Part shown: positions 12,635 to 23,310 of the stretch, piece by piece | How the letters are laid out: each line of letters opens with the position of its first letter | How positions within the stretch are numbered: position 1 is the stretch's first letter | DNA from: Sceloporus undulatus | Taxonomy: Eukaryota; Chordata; Lepidosauria; Squamata; Phrynosomatidae | Assembly (NCBI RefSeq): GCF_019175285.1 | Contig: NC_056525.1 | Location: 136,334,396 to 136,398,395, forward strand | DNA: 64,000 nucleotides | Direction: 5' to 3' | Made by a program: the position numbers and the translations under genes | Notes under the pieces: generated by a model | Database searches by the model: none | The model's input: only the letters and a program-made list of their open reading frames with translations | Told to the model about the DNA's origin: nothing

Positions 12635-12765
12635 ACTTTGGAGGAGTCACACTCAGCCTCAGGGGAAAGGCAATGGCAAATCTCCTTGGAACCAATCTTG
12701 CCAAGAAAACCCCAGGATGGGGTTGTTTTAGGGTTGCCATAATCTGTAATGACCCAAATACACAC
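12635..12765 (+). mobile_element. Sauria-like SINE, 3' half
   Basis: CACACTCAGCCTCAGGGGAA, 'CTTGCCAAGAAAACCCCAGG' and 'TTAGGGTTGCCATAATCTG'. It adjoins the purine-rich minisatellite. Confidence 0.7.
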
Positions 12766-13469
12766 AACACACACACCTGGAGGTTTTTAAATTGACAGAA
12801 TATGTGAACACTGCCACTAGTTTTTTTTAAAAAAGGAGGGGGAAAGAACCAATTCCATTGGCCAATGATTGTAGGATATGTCACCTTTGACAAAAGCGGA
12901 AGTGAATTTGATTGACAACAAAGGAGGCTCCATTTTAAAGTGGTACTGCAAATGTGAACTTCAGAGGGGCAAATTGCATCGATCAAGGTAAAGGGTAGTG
13001 AGAGCTTCTTTCCAGTAGATTCGGTACCGGCTTAGCGATTTCAGACTGGATCTACCCAGGGCAAATGAGCGAGTGGGAATGGGGCCAGAGATTCATCCCA
13101 AATTCATCCTGAATTAGATCCTAAGAGAATCTTTGGTGGCAGACTTCTAATGCAAGAATTTTCTAGGTTTTTATTTCACTGGTCTTACCACCTCAGTTGT
13201 TTTATGTATATTTTGATATTTTATTACTATACAGTATTGGAAGTGTAATGTTTGCTGTATGTTGTTCAGGAATAAAATAAATTACCCCCGTCATCACCAC
13301 TACAGCAGCTAACTCTGGTTTCATGTGTTTTAAACCCGGTTGGAGGGTGGGACAGTGTTTGTTTCACACCTTTTTATTTAATGTAGATGCTGTCTCTTCA
13401 TGAACCTCCTCTCTGAGACATAAAAGCTTGATTTTTATGAGCCTTTATTTTCCCCATTGTCCGCTTTGT

Positions 13470-13622
13470 TGTTTGTTATTGTTGTGTGCCATCAAGTCAT
13501 AAGCTAAGAGTGTGTGACTCATTTAAGGTTGGTGACTTTCCATGGCTGAGTAGGGAAGCAAACTCTGGTGTCCAGAGTCATAGTCCAGTACTCAAACCTC
13601 TACACCACACTGGCGCTCTTGT
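13470..13622 (-). mobile_element. Sauria-like SINE
   Basis: Reversed: TTGTTGTGTGCCATCAAGTC, then 'CCAGAGTCATAGTCCAGTAC' and 'ACCTCTACACCACACTGGC' (head). Internally shortened. Confidence 0.7.
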
Positions 13623-14499
13623 CCCCCTTACTCTGTATTATATATTGCATATTTAATGTCCATGTGTGTCAGACAATGGATGCAGTCATTGTAGGTCAAT
13701 GAGACATTTCTGTAGCAATCCAGTCTCCCCTCCACCTGTTCCGCTATCCAAAGAGGTGTAAGTAGAGGCTGCATCATCCATTCCTCAGCAAGAACATACT
13801 ACTTTTAATAGGAGTAATTTCACATGTCATCCTGGAGGAAGCTCTTTCCTGCTGGAGTTGCACCTGAATGACTGTGCAGGAGATGAGTAGAAACAAACAA
13901 ATGAAGATGATGAAATCAGTGAGAATCCCAGGGAAACAGAAACTGGTCAACTGAGAAGGGACAGAAGACAGACACTATTCAGAGTGATTGAATTCTGCTG
14001 GTTTCTATGGAAAGGCCTATAAAATGGGTGTGTGGGTGGGAATGAAATGGGTCTTTGCTTTAACATGACATTCTCTTCAAATGACAGTGGCTGGGATTAG
14101 TCACAAAGGCAGTGTGAGAGATACTGTGATGTCCACTACTCTCACTATAAGTCTTGTGTACAAGTTTCTCACTTTCATGTCAATAGCACCTTATAAAAGC
14201 CAAATTTTGAACTGGATGAACCAATCCAGCCAGATTGCATCAAAAGCTTTTTGTTCACTGAATGCTCTTTGGTGCAGGTGAACAAAAGAAACATATGCAT
14301 GTATGATAAATATGCAGTGCTCACATATGTTGGCTTGGTACTTTGCACACAGTACATGTATGCATAGTAAAATAAAACATACCAGTTCTCCTACATGATG
14401 AATTACATAGAGGTTTTATATGTTTTCTACTCTGATATGGACAAATTTACCAGGAGAGAAAAGCATAACATGCACCTCTCCCATTTCAGCCCAAACTAT

Positions 14500-14732
14500 G
14501 GCCTGTTACAGACTGCCAAAATAAAGCTGCTTTGGGTCTCTTTGGACGTATGCTGTTTAAATGATGCATGGGTCCTAAGAATCCGGAAGCTGCACCAAAG
14601 CTGCCCTCCAGTGCTTAGGAATGGAGTGTGGCTTTGGCGCGACCTCCGGACTCTTAAGACCCATGCATCATTTAAATTGCATGCCTCCAAAGAGACCCGA
14701 AGCAGCTTTATTTTGGCAGTCTGTAACAGGCC
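14500..14732. mobile_element. Palindromic MITE, family A
   Basis: Starts GGCCTGTTACAGACTGCC and ends with its inverse GGCAGTCTGTAACAGGCC. TAT flanks both ends (14497-14499, 14733-14735), giving a 3-bp target duplication. Long complementary arms around AAAATAAAGCTGCTT. Confidence 0.85.
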
Positions 14733-15764
14733 TATATGTTATTTTAGGATGAACCAGTGCAGATCAAAAAGGTATTCTTCCTCAATTTTTCATCATCTGT
14801 GTTGCAATGCTTTTCAGTAAGAAACACTTCTTTCAGGGTACAGGCTAGGTGTGGCTTCTCAAGAGCTTTTCCCAGACTGGAAAGATGTGTACGGTTTTTA
14901 CAGCTATTTCCTCATTCCTTGCCTAAAGTCATCCAAAATGGCTTTTAGCCAAATAGGTAATAAGCTGTGATCCCAACAGGGTTGTCACTTCAGTCTTATC
15001 ATTTACAGAAACCAAACTGGAAGCAATGAGAAAGGTATACTTAAGACAAACAAGGGACTCAGCCCCACAGGCATGACCAAAAAAAGCCCAAATATTCTTA
15101 ACCCTCACCTCCACTCCTGCATGAACTGTTTCCACTTAAGATGAGCATTGAGATAACTACACAAGTTAGGCATCTCTCTATAACAGCAATGGCACCTGTC
15201 CTGAGTAACTGATCATCCGGAGCTTGAGGGCTTATTATGCATTCAGGATGGAATTTTTCTGCTTGCATGGCAAGTTTGTGACAAAAGAATAGATCTCTGA
15301 AGATAATATCTTTATACCAAGGATGGACAACTGCAGTAAATATAGGAACTAATTTTTGGTCCTGTGGCAGACCATGCCACCCCATTTTGATATCATGTTC
15401 AGCCACCATAAGTGCTGAAGACTGTCACCAAAAGTGACTTCTGATTGCAATTTTCCAGTATCCTTTGCTGCTTTGCAGAGATGGGAAGGCTATACAGTTA
15501 TGAATGAACTCACACTTTTTCAATGTTAGTTGGCGCCTACAAAGGCAGAAAAATGGGCACTTTGTAAGCATAAGGAAAGAAAGAAGAGCAGGTCATCAAC
15601 TTGAGACTCCATATTGCTGAAGAAGAGAATGCATTTGGAGTTTGCACACCTTTTGTTTCCTTCAGCAATACCTCTATCCATGTACCTGACCTGTCTGGAA
15701 AAAGAACAAACTGCTTAATTGGTGGACTGAAAATGAAAGACTACAGGGGAGAGTCTTTCCCTTA

Positions 15765-16210
15765 TGCTGCTGTGGTTTAGGTCCAGGCTATCTGAAAGAC
15801 CATATCTCTCCATATGAGCCTACCTGAGTTTTAAGATCTTTAGAGGAGGGCTTTTTCTCTGTTGCACTGTCACAGATGTGGATTCTCAGTAGCTGCTCCT
15901 AAATAATGGAACTCTCTTCCAAGAGAGGCCCAGTTGGCCCCCTCTATGCTCTCTTTTCACAAGCAGGCAAAGACCTTCTTATTTAAATGCCCTTCAGCTG
16001 TTATCTGGTTGGAGAGTATGCTGGTTTTTAATGTATAGGTGTTTAAAGTGTGCATTTAACTGTTCTAAATTAATGTTTTTAAGTGGCTTGTTGTTTGTTG
16101 ATTTAAATTTTTTATATCAAATATTGTTTTAGTTATATTCTTTTGTTTTAATGTACAAGACATTTTGGGTTTCATATGGGGGAAAGCATGATATAAATTA
16201 AATAAACAAA
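15765..16210 (+). mobile_element. L2 LINE 3' fragment (old)
   Basis: Reads like the L2 C-terminus in decayed form: GGTCCAGGCTATCTGAAAGAC (compare LGPGYLKD of the young copy), ATATCTCTCCATATGAGCC, a 'GGAACTCTCTTCC' block and 'GACCTTCTTATTT', then an AT-rich 3' tail ending TATAAATTAAATAAA. Many frame breaks. Confidence 0.65.
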
Positions 16211-16479
16211 TAAGTATAAATATGCTGGCTGCCCAGAATATAACACAAAGATGCAAGGAGTGATCCCGTCCTTCACAGAAAGCTGCAAGTTACTGGGAAA
16301 AACATAACAGACACTCCTAGATGAACACTCCTCAATTTGGCATGAAGACTGGGCTTATTACAGATGTCACACACACACCCATTCCTTCATGGATCACCCA
16401 CAGAAAGGGCGGTCACCATGGTTGTTGCTGGTAAATAGTGGCTGTCATTTTTCATCATTAAAGCTTTCCAATTTTTTTT

Positions 16480-16735
16480 TAAAGATTATATATTGAACTC
16501 CAAAGGAAACAGGCAGCCAGTGCAGCTCTGAGTTGGACTCAGAAGTGCATGAGCTTTCAGCATCAGTACACTATGATCTTGCCTGCCTGCAGCAATTATA
16601 ATTCTGAACTAATGGAAGCATCCAGTTTGTTTTCAAAGGCAGTCCCACACTACAGTAATCTAAAAAGGAAATTATGTCGTGAAGAGATAGGTGTGGTGTT
16701 ATACTTAATAACAGCAGCCTGTTTAGTTTTTGCAA
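16480..16735 (-). mobile_element. L2-like LINE fragment (old)
   Basis: Contains AACAGGCAGCCAGTGCAGC and a downstream TTTCAAAGGCAGTCCCACAC block, in the same antisense order as other L2 pieces here. The L1 piece that follows begins at about 16740. Confidence 0.45.
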
Positions 16736-16739
16736 AATA

Positions 16740-17225
16740 ATAATTTACAGGAAGAATGGGTAACTAAGGTGAACGAACGAATGGTGATGGACAAAATAAC
16801 TATGACGATTAACGGGAAAACAGAGCAAAAAATTCAAAGTAAATGGGGAAAAGTGAACAAACTATGGGACTAAAGATAACTACAGAAATGAGATAAAATA
16901 ATTAAGGGAGTGAAAACCATCCATACAATTACAGTATAAGATACTGTTAATATATGTAATACTGCTTTTTTCCCTCTCTTTTTTTTTGTTGAGAGGAGGG
17001 GAAACTACAGATTCAAGAAAAAATTGGTATGCTGGAATATAGGCAAGGCCAAATCATGGAGGATAACAGAGAAATAATGTTATCTATCCGTTCATGATAT
17101 AAGATAAGATAAGTCCGTGCTGTCTATGTAAACAAACAATTGTTATGTATTTTATGTATCTATATATGTTGAGTATGTATATTATGTATTAAAATTAATA
17201 AAAAATTCAAAAAATAAAAATAAAA
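16740..17225 (+). mobile_element. L1-like LINE 3' end with A-rich tail
   Basis: Starts with decayed coding sequence (AAATGGGGAAAAGTGAACAA, compare the KWGK..NK end of squamate L1 ORF2) and passes through an AT-rich 3' UTR. It ends in AAAAAATTCAAAAAATAAAA with further A-rich sequence, as expected for L1. No open frame. Assignment to L1 is by family feel and tail type. Confidence 0.5.
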
Positions 17226-17324
17226 AGGAAAGTGCCAGGATATGAATAACTGTGACCAAAACTATCCCTGTCCAGGAATGATTACATACTTTATATGTAT
17301 TAGTCTACTAGCCCCACCACCTTT

Positions 17325-17440
17325 CCCTTCTCCTTTTATGTCATGTCTTTTTAGATTGTAAGCCTGAGGGCAGGGAACCGTCCAATTAAAAAGATTGTAT
17401 GTACAGCGCTGTGTAAATTTACAACGCTTTATAAATAAAG

Positions 17441-17491
<51 letters not shown>
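17325..17491 (+). mobile_element. LINE/SINE 3' tail ending in (TAA)n
   Basis: Contains TTGTAAGCCTGAGGGCAGGG, GTACAGCGCTGTGTAAA and a stem-like CAACGCTTTATAAATAAAGG, then about 15 TAA repeats. The layout is that of an L2-type 3' end. A separate SINE using the same tail is possible. Confidence 0.5.
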
Positions 17492-17689
17492 TGCAGCTGG
17501 TGAACCAGCCAGATGGTAACAGGCATTCCGAGTTTTTTGGTGACTGTTACCCAGTTTGGATGTTTTCTCATCGAGAATAAAAAGTACACAGCCTGAAAAT
17601 GGTGCAGCTCAATTCTTTTCAACAATTTGAAGAGTACACAGTTGAACTCCATGCAACAGGCAGAGGTTTTCTATCCCTAATCTGTATGC

Positions 17690-17905
17690 ACACTGCACAG
17701 TTACAGCAGTTTGATCCCACTTTAACTACAATGGCTCCATCCTATGGAATTCTGGGATGGGCTATTTGGGGAGGGACTTAAAATTCTCTTGCAGAACCTG
17801 TCCACAAAGTATAAATCCCAGGATTTCATAGCATGGAGCAATGGCTATTAAAGTGTTGTCACACTGTATAATAGTACAGTGTGGATAGGCAGCATAAGGG
17901 ACAAT
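17690..17905. mobile_element. Palindromic MITE
   Basis: GCACACTGCACAGTTACAGC to GTACAGTGTGGATAGGCAGC with GGAATTCTGGGATGGGC in the left and AATCCCAGGATTTCATAGC in the right arm. Confidence 0.65.
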
Positions 17906-17994
17906 ATGCTCCTTATGGGATTCTAAAGATCCATGCACCCCACGGCACTTTCTGAAACTGTCCCTGCAGCTAGGAACCACAAAACAGAAGTTGG

Positions 17995-18275
17995 AAGAGG
18001 CCTCAAGAGCCTCCCTGCCATGTGGGAATATACAATCAAAGTACCCCTGAGAGGTGGCTCTCCATGCTCTGTTTAAAAACCTGCAAAGAAGGAGACTCCA
18101 CTACACTCCGAGGGACTGTGTTCCACCGTCAAACAACTCTTACTGTCAGGATGTTCTTCCAAATGTTTCAGTGGAATCTTTTTTGCTTCATGCCCTAGTC
18201 TCTTGAGCAGCAGCAGAAAATAAGTGTGCTCCATCTTCCTCTATGACTGTAACTCTGACACCCCACCCACAGATC
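17995..18275 (-). mobile_element. CR1 LINE 3' fragment
   Basis: GTTGGAAGAGGCCTCAAGAG, TCTGTTTAAAAACCTGC, GGAGACTCCACTACACTCC and 'CCACCGTCAAACAACTCTTA' are the reversed CR1 3' end. Diverged copy. Confidence 0.75.
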
Positions 18276-18789
18276 TGATATCATGTTATCAAAAGCATTT
18301 AAGCAGCTGATGAATATCAACAATTACATTCTACTTGTCTCTTGTATGACAAAAGTCATATGTCAGAATGATCAAGACCAAGATCATTATAAAACCTGGG
18401 GCTGAAGCAAGACTGAAATAGGTCGAGAGCAGGGTAGGAATCATCTCTCTAGTTCTTGTTGGAACTGCAACTCCCAGCAGCCTTAGCCAACACTGCTAAT
18501 GGTGAAAATTCTAAGAGTTGCACTTCAGGAAGAGCTGGAGGGCTTCATGATTCTCACTCCTAGTCTAAATAACCTTCTTTCTCCAAAAGTATCTGGAGAC
18601 TGGAGTTGAACTGCCACAAAACTTTGCCCCCAAGGAGGACTTTAGTGATTGAATGATAGGTTAAAATCTTCTGGGCCAAACAGTGCTTTTTAAAAAGTGG
18701 GTGCACAGCCACCCCTTTCAAGACAGCAGACACCACTCCTTTTCCCAACAAGGCCTTGACCATCTCTTGGACTCAACACAGCCCACTGC

Positions 18790-18990
18790 TAGAATCATAG
18801 AATTGTAGAGTTGGAAGAGACCACAAGGGCCACTGAGTCCAACCCCATTCTGTCATGCAAGAACTCTCAATCCAAGCATCCCGAACAGATGGCCATCCAG
18901 CCTCTGTTTAAAGACCTCCAAGGAAGGAGACTCCACCACTCTCTGAGGCAGTGTGCTCCACTGTCGAACAGCCCTTATGGTTAGGAAGTT
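18790..18990 (-). mobile_element. CR1 LINE 3' fragment
   Basis: Begins ATCATAGAATTGTAGAGTTG, then 'GAGTCCAACCCCATTCTG' and 'CCTCCAAGGAAGGAGACTCC', the reversed CR1 terminus. Confidence 0.8.
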
Positions 18991-19607
18991 AATTGTGAAC
19001 AGCCAAGGTGTTCAAGGATCTAAAATTCAAGTGGTCAGCTACACCTCTCCTAACACTTTGTCTACCTCCTTGGACTGAATCAACTGAAAAACTGACTCCA
19101 AAGAACCAGAAAACACCTCCACTGGAGCTGTCTCACTCTCAGTGATGGTGTCAAATTCAGCACGGTAATGGATACATACAACCACCCTCAGAGTACAGTC
19201 TTGTCATACCAAGGATACTACCTCATCCCCACCGAGGTCAGATTTCAGCAATCTGTTCACTTGAGGATATAAAAAAGATAAAATATGGCCATTTTGCATC
19301 TTTTACAAAGTAGACCTTTGGATTTGGTCACATTCAACATTGTGGCATCTACATTCTAGCTGTTGTCCTGCCTGTTTCATAACCTCTAACTAAAATCTTG
19401 GAAATGCCTTGGAAACTGCCCCCTAATCTTCTAACCATTTGGGAGCCTGTAGGTGCAAAATAAATTCAAAAGGATTGACCATTGGGGGGCCACAAAAATG
19501 GCCCTTGGGCCACACTTTGCTCATTCCTTTTCTGGGTCTTTAGCAAAGCAGTGCTGGATAGGATGCTTGGGTGCAATTATGCCAACAGATCATTCTATGA
19601 CTTAGAG

Positions 19608-19995
19608 AGCTGGGGGGATGTTTAGCCTGGAGAAGAGAAGGTTAAGAGGTGATATGATAGCCCTGTTTAAATGTTTGAAGGGATGTCATATTGAGGAGGG
19701 AGCAAGCTTGTTTTCTGCTGCTCCAGAGAACAGGACCCGGAACAATGGATGCAAGCTCCAAGAAAAGAGATTCCACCTCAACATTAGGAAGAGCTTCCTG
19801 ACAGTAAGGGCCGTTTGACAGTGGAACACATTCCCTCGGAGAGTGGTGGACTCTCCTTCTTTAGAGGTCTTTAAACAGAGGCTGGATGGCCATCGGTCGG
19901 GGATGCTTTGATGGAGGGTTCCTGCATGGCAGGGGGTTGGACTGGATGGCCCTAGTGGTCTCTTCCAACTCTACAATTCTCTGATTCTATGTCAC
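19608..19995 (+). mobile_element. CR1 LINE 3' end
   Basis: Encodes MFSLEKRRLRGDMIALF, then EGASLFSAAPENRTRNNG and FHLNIRKSFLTVRAV, followed by the CR1 3' end 'GGATGCTTTGATGGAGGGTT', 'TTGGACTGGATGGCCCTAG' and 'ACAATTCTCTGATTCTATG'. The terminal ATTCTATG-like repeat is the CR1 hallmark. Confidence 0.85.
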
Positions 19996-20316
19996 CATAA
20001 CATCGTGGGTCCAGTGCCAATCATGTTCATAAGAAACTTTCAAAGGGCATTTAGAAATTCCTCACGTTCCACAAATCTCCTCAAGCAGATCATCTAAATT
20101 CCTTACCAGTGGAATGGTACAACACTTTCACTGCTTTGGGGGGGGGAGGCTTTTGACTGATACTGTTGACATTACCGCTCAAACCTCCAGGTGACTTCAC
20201 CCATGAGTTTCATGTAGATGTTAAAGATTGTGACAGAGGTCAAGAACCTGAAGGCAAATGGTAGCAGACCAAAGGCCAAGCAGTGGAACATCAGTCTCCC
20301 TGCTTGTGTCTATAAA

Positions 20317-20538
20317 GGCCTGAACAGACAGGCCAAAATAAAGCTTCTTCGGGTATGCTGTTTAAAGGATGCATGCGTTCTAAGAGACCGGAAGCCACAC
20401 CAAAGCCATGCTCCAGTCCTAAGGACTGGAGCGCAGCTTTAGTGCAGCTTCTGGCCTCTTTAGATGTCTGTGTCATTTAAACAGCACACCTCCAAAGTGA
20501 CCCAAAGCAGCTTTATTTTGCCCTGTCTGTTTGGGCCC
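20317..20538. mobile_element. Palindromic MITE, family A
   Basis: GGCCTGAACAGACAGGCC at the left and CCTGTCTGTTTGGGCCC at the right, with AAAATAAAGCTTCTTCGGG and its inverse between. A slightly shorter copy. Confidence 0.8.
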
Positions 20539-20909
20539 TAGTCTAGGAAGTAACTGAGCCACTGCTTCACAGAGCCCTGATGTAGTTGGTGGCATCAAAG
20601 CCAGCTCAGAGAGCCAGGAAAATCAACAAGATAGACCTTCCCTTGGGCCATCCCCAGCACAGTTCATACAGTGAGATGATCCATGAAGTTTCCAACTAAA
20701 ACCATTATTTTCTTTGCTTCAGAGATGTCATTAGAAAGGGGCTCAACACAACCTCCTTAGGAATAGCAATTCCTGCTTTGTCCTGAAGGAAGGCACTGAC
20801 TAGCCCAGAACTTCTTGTGTTTTAAGGAAACTTCTTGTGGCCCTCCCAGATTTTGTCAGATTGCAAGTCCCAACAATCCTAGTTTATGAAACCAATAGCA
20901 TTCACTTTT

Positions 20910-21150
20910 CCATACCGCTTATCAGTGAACTCTAAGCCAGTGGTTCTCAACCTTCCTAACCCCCAACCATAACATCATTATTTCCTACTTCATGTTTTCC
21001 GATGGTCTTAGGCGACCCCTGTCCTCATAAAATGAGCGGAGTCCTCATTTTACTGACCAACGAACGGATGAAAGGCTGAGTCAACCTTGGAGCCTTGGGA
21101 ATGAATTCACCATATTGGCATACTGTATAATCGCTGCGCCACCAGAGCTC
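20910..21150 (-). mobile_element. LINE-like fragment interrupted by a hAT-like end
   Basis: CATACCGCTTATCAGTG recurs at 55875-55895, marking a shared LINE-like 3' part. Inside it, CAGTGGTTCTCAACCTTCCT (20939-20958) resembles a hAT (Charlie-type) terminal repeat, but no matching second end is visible. Both assignments are tentative. Confidence 0.4.
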
Positions 21151-21414
21151 CTTGTGAACCATTGGTGAAAGATGATGGGAACGGTGTTCAGTAACATTGG
21201 GAGGGCCACCCTTCCCTACCCTTGGACTGGTCTGATCTGGTTGTTGTAAGTAGCTATAATGGACAAGGTACGTACAGACGCAAGCTTGGTTTTGATCTGG
21301 CCCAAGGGACTTATACCTTCAAAGTCAACCACCAAGAAAAACTAACCCGACAGGAGCTCCATCTCTGATCCTGGTGGAAAAGTAGAGTCCATATGAAGAA
21401 ATACATGCAAAGGA

Positions 21415-21540
21415 ACCTCCTTGGAGGTTTTCAAACATGGCCATCTGTTGGGGATGCTTTGATTGAGAGTTCCTGCATGGCAGAATGGGGCTGGACTGGA
21501 TGGACCTTGGGGTCTCTTCCAACTCTATAATTCTAACACT
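21415..21540 (+). mobile_element. CR1 LINE 3' fragment
   Basis: CCATCTGTTGGGGATGCTTT, GCAGAATGGGGCTGGACTG and 'TCTTCCAACTCTATAATTCT'. Sense-oriented CR1 terminus, short. Confidence 0.75.
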
Positions 21541-22015
21541 TGAAGCCATCCCTGCCCTGAAGTTCCCCTATTCTCAGGCCCAGGTTTTCCGTAGCAATTC
21601 TTTCTAACAACTCTATACTTGTTAGGTCATTTGTATACTGTCAAAAACCCAGACTATCCCCATTGAGGCCTTGACTTAACTATTAAATTCTCCCGTCGTC
21701 CCTGACTTTCTCTCACTTCTCATCCTTAGGGTTTCATGTTACGCGAGGGGAAGAAAGGGCACCTCCTACACGTCTCCGAGGTGGTTCTTCTGCCTCATGG
21801 GAATGGCATGGTGGGTGCTCCCACGTGGCGCCAGCCCACTGCCAACCCTGGTAACCGGAGATACTCGGGCAAGGGAAATAGTTGAGCAAGTTGTCAGCCC
21901 CCCTCTACACACACACGTTGCTACCTCTCTAATATTACTGGAATGGTGTGGGGCAGTGGCAGAAGACTCAGCTGCTCCTATATGGTAACAGCCTGGCCTG
22001 GAAAAGGCCACAAAG

Positions 22016-22123
22016 GCTGCATCCACATTGGAGGAATAATCCAGTTTGGCACCGCTTTGACTTGTTGTCTGGATGAAGGCTATGGAATTCTGGGAGTTGG
22101 AGTTTGTTGTGGGGCCCAGAGCC
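22016..22123. mobile_element. Palindromic MITE, family B, left half only
   Basis: GGCTGCATCCACATTGGAGG, AATCCAGTTTGGCACCGC and TTGTTGTGGGGCCCAGAGC match the left arm of the copy at 52496. The second arm is absent and CR1 sequence follows directly. Confidence 0.7.
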
Positions 22124-22535
22124 TTCTCCAGGCTAAACACACCCAGCTCCCTAAGTCGTTCCTCATAGGGCACCTTCACCATTTTAATCGCCCTCCTTTG
22201 GACACGCTCCAGTTTCTCAATGTCCTTTTTGAATTGTGGTGCCCAGAACTGGACACAATATTCCAGGTGGGGCCTGACCAGGGCAGAATATAGTGGCACT
22301 ATTACTTCCCTTGATCTAGACACTATACTTCTATTGATGCAGCCTAAAATCGCATTGGCCTTGTTAGCTGCCGCATCACACTGCTGACTCAACTTGTGTT
22401 CTACTTGGACTCCCAGATCCCTTTCACTCGTATCTCGTCCATCCAGGTGCATCCTTTATCTATACATTTTATTTTGTCTGCCTAAGTGCAGTCATTATCT
22501 TAGATGTTTCCCTATTGGAGCTCATTGTGTTAGTC
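22124..22535 (-). mobile_element. CR1-type LINE, C-terminal reverse-transcriptase ORF fragment
   Basis: The reverse strand encodes [55 protein letters not shown] and [15 protein letters not shown], ending [11 protein letters not shown]. This is the standard C-terminal part of CR1 ORF2. After FSLEK it runs straight into a palindromic MITE half (22016-22123). Upstream the frame is broken. It ends about 10 bases before the HBEGF CpG island begins. Confidence 0.85.
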
Positions 22536-22723
22536 TTGGCCCAGCTTTCTGACCTATTCCCTTTTCCCCGACGGGGCGGGGAGCCCCTGGAGAGGCGGCG
22601 CCGGCGCTCCCTTCACCTCCGGCCGCACCCGAGGGCAGGGCAGCAAGGCGAGGGAGACGAGGCGGAAGCGGAGGCGTCCTTCCCTTCTTTTCATAGGATT
22701 TGGGAGCCCGCCACGTCGGGCCG

Positions 22724-23012
22724 GAGTGGGCGTGGCCTGTAGATTGTGGGCGTGGCCTGTAACTGAGATGGGCGTGGCCTGTAGCACACTATTAAGCGTG
22801 GCCTGTAGCAGAGTGAGAACGGCTTGTAGCTGGGCGTGGCGTGGCCTGTGCCTGAGTGGGCGTGGCCTGTATCTGAGTGGTCAGCAGCCGAATGGGCGTG
22901 GCCTGTGGCTCAGTGGGTGTGACCTGTAACTAAGTGGGCGTGGTCTGTAGCAGAGTAAGAGTGGGATTTAGTTGAGTGGGCGTGGCCTGTGGCACAGTGG
23001 GCGTGGCCTGTG
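22724..23012 (+). repeat. ~22-bp minisatellite of GGGCGTGGC boxes in the HBEGF promoter
   Basis: About 13 head-to-tail units of 21-22 bases with the core GTGGGCGTGGCCTGTA followed by a variable CTGAGT-like spacer. Many units keep GGGCGTGGC, a GT/GC box of the type bound by KLF and SP factors. Units are diverged, with point changes and one unit disrupted around 22800-22850, so the array is not freshly made. It ends about 255 bases before the HBEGF start codon. Confidence 0.85.
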
Positions 23013-23267
23013 CAGGGCTTCTCTTGCCGCCGTCGGGGGAGTTTCGCTCAGAGTCGACGAGGCGGCGAAGGGAGCGGACGCTGCCCTCTTGGGCTGAAAG
23101 CAGGTCGCCGTCGGAGCTCCGCTCATTGCAAGCGAGCAGCGCCAGAGACTGAGCCTCAGGGAGCAGCTCTTCTATCCGTCGGACTCTCGAGTCGCTGGGG
23201 GATTATTAGGGCCTTGCTTGGACGCTGTTCTGGGTCCCCCGTCGGGGCGAAGCTTGCAAGGGGCGCC

Positions 23268-23310
23268 ATGAGGGGCTCCCTGGCCGTCTCCAGCGCTCTT
23301 CTGGCGGCAG
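23268..23310 (+). CDS. HBEGF: HBEGF coding exon 1 (signal peptide start)
   Basis: Codes MRGSLAVSSALLAA plus one base and ends at a GCAG|GTAAAA donor (phase 1). Human HBEGF exon 1 also ends inside the signal peptide in the same phase (LAA-V). The residues differ from human, as expected for a signal peptide. The ATG context is GGCGCCATGA, a reasonable Kozak match. The exact transcription start is not visible. Confidence 0.9.

Larger units (their letters stand above)
151..22000. other. Upstream intergenic region without recognised exons
   Basis: Apart from the repeats listed separately, I see nothing assignable in 151-990, 1830-2840, 3790-5810, 8240-9490, 9710-10310, 10420-12220, 12770-13465, 13625-14495, 14740-15760, 18280-18780 and 20000-20310. 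Open frames here are short, lack domains and often overlap repeats. Short direct copies of AAATGGGGCTTATCCCAT occur at 6347-6394. Confidence 0.6.

Noticed and set aside
12110-12774. Several overlapping frames of 120-165 residues on both strands
   Set aside because: They arise from the purine-rich minisatellites, giving Gly/Arg/Lys- or Pro/Ser/Phe-rich translations with no domain.
21766-22452. A 228-residue frame as a gene
   Set aside because: The N-terminal part is CR1 ORF2; the rest is translated antisense palindromic MITE and unrelated sequence.
22726-22929. Repetitive frame with GRGLWLSG-like units as a small repeat protein
   Set aside because: It is only the translation of the 22-bp promoter minisatellite; frame phase is lost between units.
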